Assembly (NCBI RefSeq): GCF_000282035.1 | Contig: NZ_AKKA01000035.1 | Coordinates: forward strand, 1 to 37,678 | DNA length: 37,678 bases | Source of the DNA: Rhizobium sp. CF122 | GTDB taxonomy: Bacteria; Pseudomonadota; Alphaproteobacteria; Rhizobiales; Rhizobiaceae | Direction: 5' to 3' | Shown here: positions 6,569 to 15,042 of the stretch, one piece after another | Layout of the letters: every line of letters starts with the position of its first letter | Numbering within the stretch: the first letter of the stretch is position 1 | Notes under the pieces: generated by a model | Database searches by the model: none | Told to the model about the DNA's origin: nothing | The model's input: the letters and a program-made list of their open reading frames with translations, nothing else | Translations under genes and position numbers: made by a program

Positions 6569-7393
6569 TTACCGATCCCACAGGGCAGCATGGCGGGAAT
6601 GGTTGCGCAGAAGGTCGAATTCTCGATGGTTTTCGATGGCAGCAGGGGGCCGACTTTCCTGCAGAAGCTCGATCTTCAGCCGCTCGACAACGGCCGTCGT
6701 TATTTCGTCCTGAACCGCGAAGATCTGCCCGAAATGACGATCGAAGCGTTCCGCCCAGATGATTCCGCCGGTTCGCGCATCGACAAGCTCGGTCGTTAGA
6801 CGCAGTTCGTGGCCGCTCACGCGAGCGCTTCCGCTGAGAACATAGTGTACACCAAGCGCTAGCGCGACGTCCGGCAGGCGGTCGACCTTGTCGCGATAGG
6901 AGAAGCTCAAGTTCTTCGATGCGACAAAGAGATTGGGAATCTTCGCCAAGGCAGTGATGATGTCCTCGACAATGCCGTCGGCAATCCACGTGTGCCGACC
7001 GCCGGGCACCGCGACCGTGAACGGAAGAACCGCGATCGAGGGCCGCCCCGACGGACCGATCGCCGCGGGCGGTGGCGGAGCCTCGCTGCGCAGCACGAGC
7101 TTCTCGTCCAAGGCATAACCGCGGCATGGAATGGTGCGAATGAGCTTTGCCGCGCCCTCACCCAGCGTCCTGCGTATATCCGTCACGCACTGGCTGAGCG
7201 AGCCGTCCGTGACAGCCACATTTGGCCAGACAGCTGAAACCAATTCGTCCTTGGTGACGACGCGCCCCGAATTTTCAAGCAGATAAGTCAGCAACCGGAG
7301 GGATTTTGGGCGCAAACGAACATCCTGCCCGCCCTTGCGCAGCCGGCCCTGTTGCAAATCGAGCTGGTGTCCCGCGAATTCGAACATCGACAT
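6569..7393 (-). CDS. Winged-helix / TolB-like protein, apparently lacking its C-terminal repeats
   Basis: The product is 274 aa. Residues 1-98 are an OmpR/CadC-type winged helix (VRLRPKSLRLLTYLLEN, VTKDELVSAVWPNV, IRTIPCRGYAL). A Pro-rich linker follows, then a TolB/FlgO-like domain at about 118-240 (IAVLPFTV, GIVEDIITALAK, YVLSGSARVSG, IWAERFDR). Proteins of this type usually continue with a motif like AYDLLLRGR and several TPR repeats to 450-600 aa. Here the sequence reaches REFDLL and then ends abruptly in RNHSRHAALWDR, so the TPR part is gone. The ATG at 7393 has GGAG 6 nt upstream. No membrane helix is visible. The 34-nt gap to ohrR holds no remnant. It may be a truncated regulator. Confidence 0.75.
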   Translation of the reverse strand: MSMFEFAGHQLDLQQGRLRKGGQDVRLRPKSLRLLTYLLENSGRVVTKDELVSAVWPNVAVTDGSLSQCVTDIRRTLGEGAAKLIRTIPCRGYALDEKLVLRSEAPPPPAAIGPSGRPSIAVLPFTVAVPGGRHTWIADGIVEDIITALAKIPNLFVASKNLSFSYRDKVDRLPDVALALGVHYVLSGSARVSGHELRLTTELVDARTGGIIWAERFDRHFGQIFAVQDEITTAVVERLKIELLQESRPPAAIENHREFDLLRNHSRHAALWDR

Positions 7394-7579
7394 TGGATGC
7401 TCCGAATGTTGGCGCGCAATTTAGCAAACGCTTCCCACCACGACAACGAAGTGTATCCAAGCACGACACCGAAACCAAAGAATTTCAGAGAAATTTCAAA
7501 AGCGCTTCAGCGGGTCTTCACGACAACCACACGGGTAAATGGGAGGCTTTGCCAATACAACTGCAGCTTGGGGGCTACC

Positions 7580-7843
7580 ATGACATTCCTGCACCTACAT
7601 GGCGTTCGCGCTTTTTCGCCGACAGCGGCGTTTTCGGGAACATGGCACGCGCTCGCGCATTTGGTCCCGCATGGCCATGCAGCGCCTGCAGATCACGTTG
7701 CATGCCGGTCGTTGGACAAGCTTGACGACGAGCAGCTCGCCGATATCGGCATCGTCAGACACGAAGAGTTCGCCGGTTGGCATGAGTCAGCGAGAGGCTC
7801 CGATCCCGACCCGATCATGTCCAAAAGCTATTCGTGGCGGTAG
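7580..7843 (+). CDS. DUF1127-like small protein
   Basis: The product is 87 aa. Its middle carries LDKLDDEQLADIGI, the signature of DUF1127 (YjiS-like) small proteins, which in alphaproteobacteria are linked to phosphate and carbon metabolism and RNA turnover. The family usually has an Arg-rich stretch before this motif. In this frame that stretch is weak, while the +1 frame over 7599-7700 encodes FRRQRRFREHGTRSRIWS, so a frameshift is possible. The ATG at 7580 has a G-rich stretch about 5 nt upstream. The gene is isolated between the winged-helix gene and the L,D-transpeptidases. Confidence 0.55.
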   Translation: MTFLHLHGVRAFSPTAAFSGTWHALAHLVPHGHAAPADHVACRSLDKLDDEQLADIGIVRHEEFAGWHESARGSDPDPIMSKSYSWR

Positions 7844-7880
7844 ACTTCAACTCCGACAAACTCGCGCCAGAAGACCACAC

Positions 7881-7926
7881 TGTCTCCCTTGGGAAGATGG
7901 TGTCTCCCTTGGGAAAGGGAGACACC
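7881..7926. repeat. Direct repeat plus 12-bp hairpin after the L,D-transpeptidase gene
   Basis: TGTCTCCCTTGGGAA occurs twice (7881-7895 and 7901-7915), 20 bp apart. The second copy also begins a perfect hairpin: GGTGTCTCCCTT (7899-7910), loop GGGA, AAGGGAGACACC (7915-7926). It lies between convergent genes, 15 nt past the transpeptidase stop, and probably acts as a transcription end without a T-run. Confidence 0.6.
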
Positions 7927-7940
7927 AGGATGCAAATCGA

Positions 7941-8663
7941 TCACTGCAGAACGACGACCGGCGCCTTGTTCGGCACGCGGTCATAGAGGTCGATGATGTC
8001 CTGGTTCAGCAGGCGCACGCAGCCTGACGAAACGGCCTTGCCGATCGAGCGCCATTCCGGGTTGCCATGCAGGCGGTAGAGCGTGTCTTCGCCATTCGAG
8101 AAGATGTAGAGCGCGCGCGCGCCGAGCGGGTTCTTCAAGCCCGGCTCCATGCCGCCGTTCTCGATCGAATACTTGGCGAGTTCGGGCTGACGCGCGACCA
8201 TCTCGTTCGGCGGCTTCCAGCGCGGCCATCTCTGACGCCACTGGATAACGCCGGAACCCTGCCAGGCGAAGCCTTCACGACCAATGCCGACGCCGTAGCG
8301 CATCGCGGTGCCGCCGGGCTGGACGAGGTAGAGGAAACGCGAGGGCGTATCGACGACAATCGTGCCGGGCGCCTGGCCGGTCGGATCGACGACCTGTTGG
8401 CGATAGAAGCGCGGATCGATCTGCTGGTAAGGCACGGCCGGAATGAGAAAGCCACCGTCCTCAATCGGACCATACATCACCGCCAGCTCGGCATCACCCG
8501 GCGTCTGCGGCGCCTGGAACATGTTGATCGGATTGCGCATGACGACCGGCTGAGCCACGGGAGGCGGCCCAGCCGTAGATGCGCACCCGGTCAGCGCCGA
8601 AGCTGCGGTCATTGCCGAAAGCGAAAGGAAGCTGCGGCGGGAAAGGGATTTTTCAAAGCTCAT
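7941..8663 (-). CDS. L,D-transpeptidase (YkuD) lipoprotein, copy 1
   Basis: The product is 240 aa. The N-terminus has a twin-arginine SRRSFLSLS and a lipobox LTGC with Cys27, so it should be an exported lipoprotein. The YkuD catalytic domain covers about 100-240, with His199 (RLHGNPEW) and the active-site motif VSSGCVRL containing Cys215 and Arg217. Such enzymes make 3-3 crosslinks in peptidoglycan or attach proteins to it. It is downstream of a second, clearly paralogous copy, separated by 167 bp. Confidence 0.9.
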   Translation of the reverse strand: MSFEKSLSRRSFLSLSAMTAASALTGCASTAGPPPVAQPVVMRNPINMFQAPQTPGDAELAVMYGPIEDGGFLIPAVPYQQIDPRFYRQQVVDPTGQAPGTIVVDTPSRFLYLVQPGGTAMRYGVGIGREGFAWQGSGVIQWRQRWPRWKPPNEMVARQPELAKYSIENGGMEPGLKNPLGARALYIFSNGEDTLYRLHGNPEWRSIGKAVSSGCVRLLNQDIIDLYDRVPNKAPVVVLQ

Positions 8664-8830
8664 AACGCGGGTCTGGTTTCCTGTTGCGCTGGAAGGACGA
8701 ACGCCCTTCGCGGAGGGTGATTCAACGCCGGTGACGCACGGGAAATCTATCCGCTTGCGCTAAATAAACCATCACCTCACGAAGTCGTGTCCGCCCGCGA
8801 ACACACGATATCCCAAACCCTGTTGCGCCG

Positions 8831-9667
8831 CTACATCACGACGATCTCTGTCTTCGCCGGAACACGGTTGTAAAGGTCGACGACGTCCTGGTTCAGCATG
8901 CGCACGCAACCCGACGACGTGGCCTTTCCGACCGACTGCCAGTCCGGCGTCCCGTGGATACGGTAAAGCGTATCCTGTCCATCCTTGAAGATGTAGAGGG
9001 CACGGGCACCGAGCGGATTTCCGAGGCCGGGGTTCATGCCGCCGTTTTCTGCGGAAAAGGCGCGTATATCCGGCTGACGCGAGACCATTTCTGCCGGCGG
9101 TGTCCAGCGCGGCCATTTCTGCTTCCATTGAATGACGCCGCGGCCGGACCATGCGTAGCCTTCGCGGCCAAGGCCGACGCCATAGCGCATCGCCTTGCCG
9201 CCCGGCTCAACGAAATAGAGGTGCTTGCTCTTCGTATCGACGATGATCGTGCCCGGCTTCTCATTGGTCGGATAATCGACTTCCTGGCGCAGATACTGCG
9301 GATCGATGCGGCTGATCGGTATGGCCGGCAAGGTGAAGTCAGTGTCGCGCACCTGACCATACATGGCGCTGTTCACCGGATTGGTGACCGGCAGGCCGTA
9401 GGTCCGGCTAAAATTCGCGCCTGGGATGCCATAAGTCTGATTGTATATCGTCGGCGGCACACCCGGCCTCTGCGGAATCGGCGTATCCACCGGCTTGACC
9501 CGCATGGGATCAACACCGGGTGGGTTATAGAAAACAGGGGACGTTTCCTGCACGAAGCGGGCGGGATCGGTGGCACCGGTGTCCGGGATGAGGATATTGC
9601 AACCGCTCAGGCAAAGAGCAGCGGCCGCAAGCCCGACAAATGGCGACACCCGGCTGAGAACAGTCAT
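8831..9667 (-). CDS. L,D-transpeptidase (YkuD) lipoprotein, copy 2
   Basis: The product is 278 aa with a Sec-type signal ending in the lipobox LSGC (Cys23). A Pro/Tyr-rich linker (about 30-105, with PGVPPTIYNQTYG) leads to the YkuD domain, with His238 (RIHGTPDW) and Cys254 in TSSGCVRM. Long segments match copy 1, for example NPLGARALYIF and MRYGVGLGREGYAW, pointing to an old tandem duplication. It differs in signal type and in the longer linker, so the two may work at different depths or times. The ATG at 9667 follows GAGGG at 6 nt. Confidence 0.9.
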   Translation of the reverse strand: MTVLSRVSPFVGLAAAALCLSGCNILIPDTGATDPARFVQETSPVFYNPPGVDPMRVKPVDTPIPQRPGVPPTIYNQTYGIPGANFSRTYGLPVTNPVNSAMYGQVRDTDFTLPAIPISRIDPQYLRQEVDYPTNEKPGTIIVDTKSKHLYFVEPGGKAMRYGVGLGREGYAWSGRGVIQWKQKWPRWTPPAEMVSRQPDIRAFSAENGGMNPGLGNPLGARALYIFKDGQDTLYRIHGTPDWQSVGKATSSGCVRMLNQDVVDLYNRVPAKTEIVVM

Positions 9668-9778
9668 AAAATACCCTCATCGACAACAGCGAGACGTATA
9701 GCTGCGGCAAGGATGGCACTTGCGGCTGGCGCGAGGCTGGTGACTAGATCAGCCTCGCATCGATGGACGTCATCACGA

Positions 9779-10702
9779 TCAGGCCGCGACGCCGTGGAAG
9801 AACCGTATGCTCTGTTCGATCTCCGCCGGCAGCGCCGAGGTGTGGTTGCCGGTCACCGTATCCGTTTCGATGCGGACACCACCAGAGCGGGCGCGGCTTG
9901 CAAGCAGGCCGGCGCGGTCATTAAAATGCGCTTCCTCGGTGCCGTGCACGACACGGACGGGGCATTTGAAGCTCTTGGCATAGCAGAGCGCGCTGCGGAC
10001 CTCGAATTCGTGGGCGTTGCCGTCGTCGAAACGAATATCCTGCGGGTAGCGATTGAAAAAGCGGAAAGCATCCGGATTGCCGGAGATCGGCGCAGCTGCG
10101 CGGAACTTATGGCTGCTCATCGCTGCCAGCATGGTCAGCGTGCCACCGATGCTGTGGCCGGCGACGAACAGGCGGTCGGCATCGACGCCCGGAAGATGCT
10201 GCAGACGATCGGCCGCCGAAAGCACGTCATCGACCTCGTCATAGAAGCCCGAGAAATTGCCCATCTGGCCGTTTTCGCCGCGCAACGACGGCATCATCAC
10301 CACGAATCCGGCGTCGACATAGGCCTTGAGCAGAACCCAGTGGCCAAGACCCATGGCGTTGCCCCCATGCAGGAACAGAACGCCCGGTTTGGGCTTGCTG
10401 CCACGCTTGTATTTGGAGACCCAGGCGACCAGCTCCAATTCGCCGCCGTAACCGGAGCGATAGAAAATCTTCTCACCGTCCGCGGGAGCGTCGAGCGGCT
10501 CGTACTTGTCGGGAGCCGGCCCCTTCTCCAGCAGCTTGGTATGGAAGCGCTTGCGAACCTTGGCATAGTCGTGATCGATCAGCCTCGGCACGTCCGGAAC
10601 CTCGAATGCACTTGCCATGCGCGGGAGCAGGAGAGCTCCAGCCAGGCCTGCGAGAACCGAGCGGCGCTGGCGGAGAAAAGAATTACCTTCGTCTGACGTC
10701 AT
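9779..10702 (-). CDS. Tat-exported alpha/beta hydrolase (dienelactone-hydrolase-like)
   Basis: The product is 307 aa. A twin-arginine-like leader, RQRRSVLAGLAGALLLP ending in MASA, suggests periplasmic export. The alpha/beta-hydrolase core shows an oxyanion segment GVLFLHGGNAMG, the nucleophile motif AGHSIGG with Ser184, and a late His in TGNHTSALP. Substrate is unknown; the family includes peptidases, esterases and dienelactone hydrolases. The ATG at 10702 has GGAAG upstream; an in-frame ATG at 10741 would put 13 residues ahead of the leader and is less likely. It stands alone between the transpeptidases and the ligase operon. Confidence 0.82.
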   Translation of the reverse strand: MTSDEGNSFLRQRRSVLAGLAGALLLPRMASAFEVPDVPRLIDHDYAKVRKRFHTKLLEKGPAPDKYEPLDAPADGEKIFYRSGYGGELELVAWVSKYKRGSKPKPGVLFLHGGNAMGLGHWVLLKAYVDAGFVVMMPSLRGENGQMGNFSGFYDEVDDVLSAADRLQHLPGVDADRLFVAGHSIGGTLTMLAAMSSHKFRAAAPISGNPDAFRFFNRYPQDIRFDDGNAHEFEVRSALCYAKSFKCPVRVVHGTEEAHFNDRAGLLASRARSGGVRIETDTVTGNHTSALPAEIEQSIRFFHGVAA

Positions 10703-10812
10703 TTCACACTTCCATCGTTCCCGGCGATTCGAGAATTGCACCGGAAGCGTCCGATCGCCAACACACGTTGTGTTGAAAAAGGTGGCCCTGCGGCGTTTTG
10801 CGCCAAGATAAC

Positions 10813-12441
10813 CTACTGCTCGCCCTTGGCATCGATCATGGCGACCAGTGTCTGGAGACGATCCGCCTCATAGGATGGTTTGTCGGGGCGCAGGCGGGAG
10901 ATTCGCGGAAAGCGCATCGCAACACCGGACTTGTGGCGGGTGGAGCGGTTGATGCCTTCGAAGGCGACTTCCACGACGAAGCCGAAGTCCCTATCCGCCC
11001 TGACGGCGCGCACCGGGCCAAAGCGCTCCGTCGTGTTGTTGCGAACGAACTTGTCCAGCACTTCGAGTTCGGCATCCGTGAAGCCGAAATAGGCCTTGCC
11101 GACCGGCACCAACTGTTCACCTTCCGGGGTCTCTGTCCAGACACCGAAGGTGAAGTCCGAATAGTAGCTGGAGCGCTTGCCGTGGCCGCGCTGCGCATAC
11201 ATCAGCACGGCGTCAACATTGTAGGGATTGCGCTTCCACTTGAACCACGGCCCCTTCAGCCGCCCCGCCTGATAAATGCTGTCGCGGCGCTTGATCATCA
11301 CCCCTTCGATGACAGGATCCGGCGGTGAGGACCGCAGCTGATCCAGTTCGTCCCACGACGAGAACTCGACCAGCGGGGACAGATCGAAGCGGTCGTGCGG
11401 CGCATGGTCGATGACCTCCGCAAGACGCGCACGGCGATCGACATAGGAGCGGCCACGCACGTCCTCCTCCCGATCGAAGAGCAGATCGTAGGCACGAATG
11501 AAGGCCGGATACTCGTCGAGCATCTTCGTCGTCACCGTCTTGCGATTCAGGCGTTGCTGTAGATCGGAGAAGGTACGCGTCGGGCTGTTCGAACGGGTGG
11601 TTCCGCCAACGAGCAGCTCGCCGTCCATCACCCCGTCAAAGCTGATCGAATCGACGATATCGGGAAACGCGCCCGAGATATCGTCGCCGGAACGCGAATA
11701 GATCTTGCGCGTATCTCCGGAACGCGACAGCTGCACGCGAATGCCGTCCCACTTCCATTCCGCGGCATATTCGGCTGGATCGAGTTGTTCCAGATCCCCC
11801 TCCTCGACCGGATTGGCAAGCATGACGGAGTGGAAAATCGCCGGCGTTGCCAGGATTGGCTTGTCGCCCTGCCCTTCCAGCCAGCGAAACAACGGTTCGT
11901 AAGGTGGTTGCAGGCCATGCCAGAGTGTCTCGATTTCGGTCACGTCGCGGCCGCCCATGTCGGCGAGCGCCTGTTTCGCTAGGCGGGACGAGACCCCGAT
12001 GCGGAGAGCCCCGGTCGCGAGCTTAATGAAGGCGAAGCGACCTGACGTGTCCAGCCGATCGAGCAAGTCGCGCACGAAGCTGCGGACTTCGGTGCGCCCA
12101 AGCGCGTTCATCTGCCGGACGACATCGCCGAGCCGCGGCTGGGCAAGTGCCAACCGCTCGATGTCCTTCCCGGCGTCCCAGACAAGGGAGATCGTCTCCG
12201 CGAGGTCGCCGACATAGTCGTAGGAATAGCGGAAGAGCACGTCGTCCATCCGTTCCAGCACTAATTCGCGCAGCATAGCCGGCTTGACGTTGCGCACTTC
12301 GAGCGTGCCGGCGATGGCGGCAAGACCGTAGCCGCGATCCGGGTCCGGGGTGTTGTGGAAGTAATCGGTAAGCAGCTTCAGCTTGCCGTTGCGGCTGGGG
12401 GTGAGCACGAGGCGGTCGAGCAGGTCGGCGAAGGCTTTCAT
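10813..12441 (-). CDS. ATP-dependent DNA ligase (PP_1105/TIGR04120 type)
   Basis: The product is 542 aa. An N-terminal ligase domain (about 1-200) is followed by the adenylation domain with the nucleotide-binding Lys230 in AEWKWDGIR, the motif VMDGELLVG, and the late motifs EGVMIKRRDS and GPWFKWKRNP. An OB-fold follows at about 425-540. It seals nicks using ATP, as distinct from the NAD-dependent housekeeping LigA. Members of this family are encoded with a metallo-beta-lactamase exonuclease, a DEXH helicase and a phosphoesterase as an incompletely understood repair set. Here the start ATG shares one base with the stop of the exonuclease gene (TGATG), so translation is coupled. Confidence 0.9.
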   Translation of the reverse strand: MKAFADLLDRLVLTPSRNGKLKLLTDYFHNTPDPDRGYGLAAIAGTLEVRNVKPAMLRELVLERMDDVLFRYSYDYVGDLAETISLVWDAGKDIERLALAQPRLGDVVRQMNALGRTEVRSFVRDLLDRLDTSGRFAFIKLATGALRIGVSSRLAKQALADMGGRDVTEIETLWHGLQPPYEPLFRWLEGQGDKPILATPAIFHSVMLANPVEEGDLEQLDPAEYAAEWKWDGIRVQLSRSGDTRKIYSRSGDDISGAFPDIVDSISFDGVMDGELLVGGTTRSNSPTRTFSDLQQRLNRKTVTTKMLDEYPAFIRAYDLLFDREEDVRGRSYVDRRARLAEVIDHAPHDRFDLSPLVEFSSWDELDQLRSSPPDPVIEGVMIKRRDSIYQAGRLKGPWFKWKRNPYNVDAVLMYAQRGHGKRSSYYSDFTFGVWTETPEGEQLVPVGKAYFGFTDAELEVLDKFVRNNTTERFGPVRAVRADRDFGFVVEVAFEGINRSTRHKSGVAMRFPRISRLRPDKPSYEADRLQTLVAMIDAKGEQ

Positions 12442-13451
12442 CAGTCGGCCTCGTCTTCGTAGCCGACCAGATGGAGCGGTCGAGCCTTGATGCCTTGCAG
12501 CTGGCACCAGCGTACCAGCGCCTCCTCGCGGCCGTGCGTCACCCAAACCTCCTCAGGACGCAGATCGCTGATCGTCTCGGTCAGTTCCGGCCAGTCGCAA
12601 TGATCGGAGATGACGAGCGGCAGTTCGACACCTTGCTGCTTGGCGCGCTGGCGCACCATCATCCAGCCCGAGGCAAACGCCGGCAACGGCTCATTGAAGC
12701 GTCGCGCCCAGCGATCGGCAAAGGCGGATGACGGGCCGACGACGATTGCTCCCTTGAAGGCGGACTTGTCGCTGCTCTCAATGGTCGCGGGTCGAAGTTC
12801 ACCGAGTTCGATACCCTGACTGACGTAGTAATCACAGAGCCTTTCCATCGCGCCGTGGATATAGATCGGCTGGTCATAGCCTGTATCGCGCAGCAGGCGG
12901 ATGACGCGCTGCGCCTTTCCAAGCGCATAGGCGCCGATCAGATGCGTGCGCTCCGGAAACTGCCGCAACGACGCATAGAGCTTACCCATTTCGTCGACCG
13001 GATCCGGGTGATGGAAGACGGGCAGCCCGAAGGTGGCCTCGGTAATGAAGACATCGCAGGGCACCGGTACATAGGCTGCGCATGTCGGGTCCGCGCGCCG
13101 TTTGTAATCGCCGGAGACGACGATGCGCGTGCCGTTCTTCTCGATGGCGATCTGCGCCGAGCCGAGCACATGGCCGGCAGGATGAAAGCTGACCCTGACG
13201 CCGTTGATCAGGATTTCCTCTCCGAATGCGACGGCCTGCTCACTTGTGCAGAAGCCCTCACCATAGCGGATCTGCATGATATCAAGCGTCTGGCGCGTGG
13301 CGAGCACGTTCGTGTGGCCGGGCCGCGCATGGTCCGAATGTCCGTGGGTGATCAGGGCTCGCTCGACCGGCCGCACGGGATCCACATAGAATCCTCCCTC
13401 GGGACAATAGAGCCCTTCGGGGGCGGGATAGAGCAAGGCGTCTGGTCTCAT
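12441..13451 (-). CDS. Ligase-associated DNA exonuclease (metallo-beta-lactamase fold)
   Basis: The product is 336 aa. The metal-binding motif THGHSDHA (residues 35-42) and later histidines in SFHPAGHVLGSAQ identify a beta-CASP/metallo-beta-lactamase nuclease of the ligase-associated exonuclease family (TIGR04122). It is expected to process DNA ends before sealing by the neighbouring ATP-dependent ligase, whose start codon overlaps its stop. The ATG at 13451 opens MRPDALLYPAPEG, which fits the family. No Shine-Dalgarno is evident. A longer frame from 13550 runs into the divergent promoter region and was not used. Confidence 0.88.
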   Translation of the reverse strand: MRPDALLYPAPEGLYCPEGGFYVDPVRPVERALITHGHSDHARPGHTNVLATRQTLDIMQIRYGEGFCTSEQAVAFGEEILINGVRVSFHPAGHVLGSAQIAIEKNGTRIVVSGDYKRRADPTCAAYVPVPCDVFITEATFGLPVFHHPDPVDEMGKLYASLRQFPERTHLIGAYALGKAQRVIRLLRDTGYDQPIYIHGAMERLCDYYVSQGIELGELRPATIESSDKSAFKGAIVVGPSSAFADRWARRFNEPLPAFASGWMMVRQRAKQQGVELPLVISDHCDWPELTETISDLRPEEVWVTHGREEALVRWCQLQGIKARPLHLVGYEDEAD

Positions 13452-13571
13452 GCATGCAAAGATAGCGGGAAAGAATGGAAGGGCCAGTGGCACGCGCTTC
13501 GCAGACAGGAGATGTTGATCCGCATCAAAATGAAACAGGCGCGCTGGCACGTTTCCTGCAGAGCAGTAGAA

Positions 13572-14945
13572 ATGAAGGAAAGTCCGTTAACCTCCCGCCG
13601 TTATCTGCTCCGCCTTGCGGGAGCATCCGCGCTTGCACTGATGGCCTCCCGCAGCTTTGCGACCACGCGCAAGGGCGGTCTGCGCGGCGCGATCGATGCT
13701 GTGCAATACAAGACGACGCCGAGCGCGGCCGATCGCCAGAGCGTCAGCCTGCAGAAGATGATTGATCAGGCCGCAGTGCAAAACGTGCCGGTTTTCCTGC
13801 CGCCCGGCACCTACAAGGTTTCCAATCTCGTGCTGCCGGAGAATACGCGGATAACAGGCGTACCCGGGGCGTCGCGTATCGTCTATACCGGCGACGGCCA
13901 CCTCTTAAGCGCGGAAAACGTCAAGCGCGTCGAGCTATCCAATATCGTCATCGACGGGCAGAACCGCTGGCTCGGCGACTATGCCGGCGCGCTGCTGCAA
14001 TTTACCGGCGTCGACGAGGTGATGATCGACAATTGCCAGATCTCCGGCAGCCGCAAACATGCCGTCCAACTGGAGCGATGCGGTGGCCGGATCGAGCGTA
14101 GCCGCATCTCCGGCGCGGGCCATTCTGGCATATACGCGGTTGAATCCGATGCGCTCTCGATTACCGGCAACGAGGCCTTCGATTGCGGCAATGGCGGCAT
14201 TCTCGTGCACCGCTGGAAGAAGGCGACGGACAACAGCGTCGTCAACGGCAACCGCATCTACCGGATCAGGGCCAATGACGGCGGCACCGGCCAGAACGGT
14301 AACGGCATCAACATCTTTCGTGCCGACAACGTCATGGTGGCGAACAACCACATATCCGACTGCGCCTTTACCGCCATCCGCGCCAATTCGGCCTCCGACA
14401 TCCAGATCACCGGCAACCAGTGCCAGCGCTCGGGCGAGACAGCGATCTATGTCGAATTCGAATTTGAGGGCGCTATCGTCTCCAACAACATGGTGGACGG
14501 CGCGGCAAACGGCATCTCGATCGCTAATTTCGACCAGGGCGGCAGGCTGGCAAGCGTCACCGGCAACGTCGTGCGCAACCTCACACTCAAGGGCCCTTAC
14601 GAACATGAGGTCGGCTTCGGTATCGGCATTGCCGCCGAGGCGGACACGCTGGTCTCCGGCAACATCATCGAAGGTGCTCCACGATGGGGCATGCAACTCG
14701 GCTGGGGACCGTATCTGCGCAATCTTGTCGTGACCGGAAACGTCATCCGCAAGGCGCCGATCGGCTGTGCGGTCTCGGTGGCGAAGGGCGCGGGAACGGC
14801 CGTCATCACCGACAATGTGTTTCAGGAGACACCCGGGGGCGCTGTCCTCGGCTTCGAATGGGACAAGAAGGTATCAGGAGAACTGGCGGCCACGGGCTCC
14901 TCACGTTTTGCGCAGCTGACGGTCGAGCGCAACCGCATCTCCTGA
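13572..14945 (+). CDS. TIGR03808-type Tat-exported right-handed beta-helix protein
   Basis: The product is 457 aa. The N-terminus has a twin-arginine signal ([11 protein letters not shown], cleavage expected after SRSFA). The mature part is a repeated parallel beta-helix with about twenty-residue rungs such as [24 protein letters not shown] and [11 protein letters not shown], resembling polysaccharide lyases and epimerases. A pectate-lyase-3-like opening ([24 protein letters not shown]) is present. The family is conserved in Rhizobiales with no known activity; carbohydrate binding or cleavage in the periplasm is plausible. The start was chosen to place the signal at the N-terminus; a further ATG at 13530 is possible. 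It is divergent from the exonuclease gene. Confidence 0.82.
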   Translation: MKESPLTSRRYLLRLAGASALALMASRSFATTRKGGLRGAIDAVQYKTTPSAADRQSVSLQKMIDQAAVQNVPVFLPPGTYKVSNLVLPENTRITGVPGASRIVYTGDGHLLSAENVKRVELSNIVIDGQNRWLGDYAGALLQFTGVDEVMIDNCQISGSRKHAVQLERCGGRIERSRISGAGHSGIYAVESDALSITGNEAFDCGNGGILVHRWKKATDNSVVNGNRIYRIRANDGGTGQNGNGINIFRADNVMVANNHISDCAFTAIRANSASDIQITGNQCQRSGETAIYVEFEFEGAIVSNNMVDGAANGISIANFDQGGRLASVTGNVVRNLTLKGPYEHEVGFGIGIAAEADTLVSGNIIEGAPRWGMQLGWGPYLRNLVVTGNVIRKAPIGCAVSVAKGAGTAVITDNVFQETPGGAVLGFEWDKKVSGELAATGSSRFAQLTVERNRIS

Positions 14946-15042
14946 GAAACATCAAAAGCTTTCATCGATTCATAAGGCTCGGCAGCTTCCGTTGGGACGC
15001 TTCGGCTCCTACCCTGTGGCCAGTCGAACCGGGGATGTAGAA

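Noticed and set aside
12855..13571. In-frame upstream extension of the TIGR03808 gene
   Set aside because: It is antisense to the ligase-associated exonuclease, and a clear twin-arginine signal begins near 13572.
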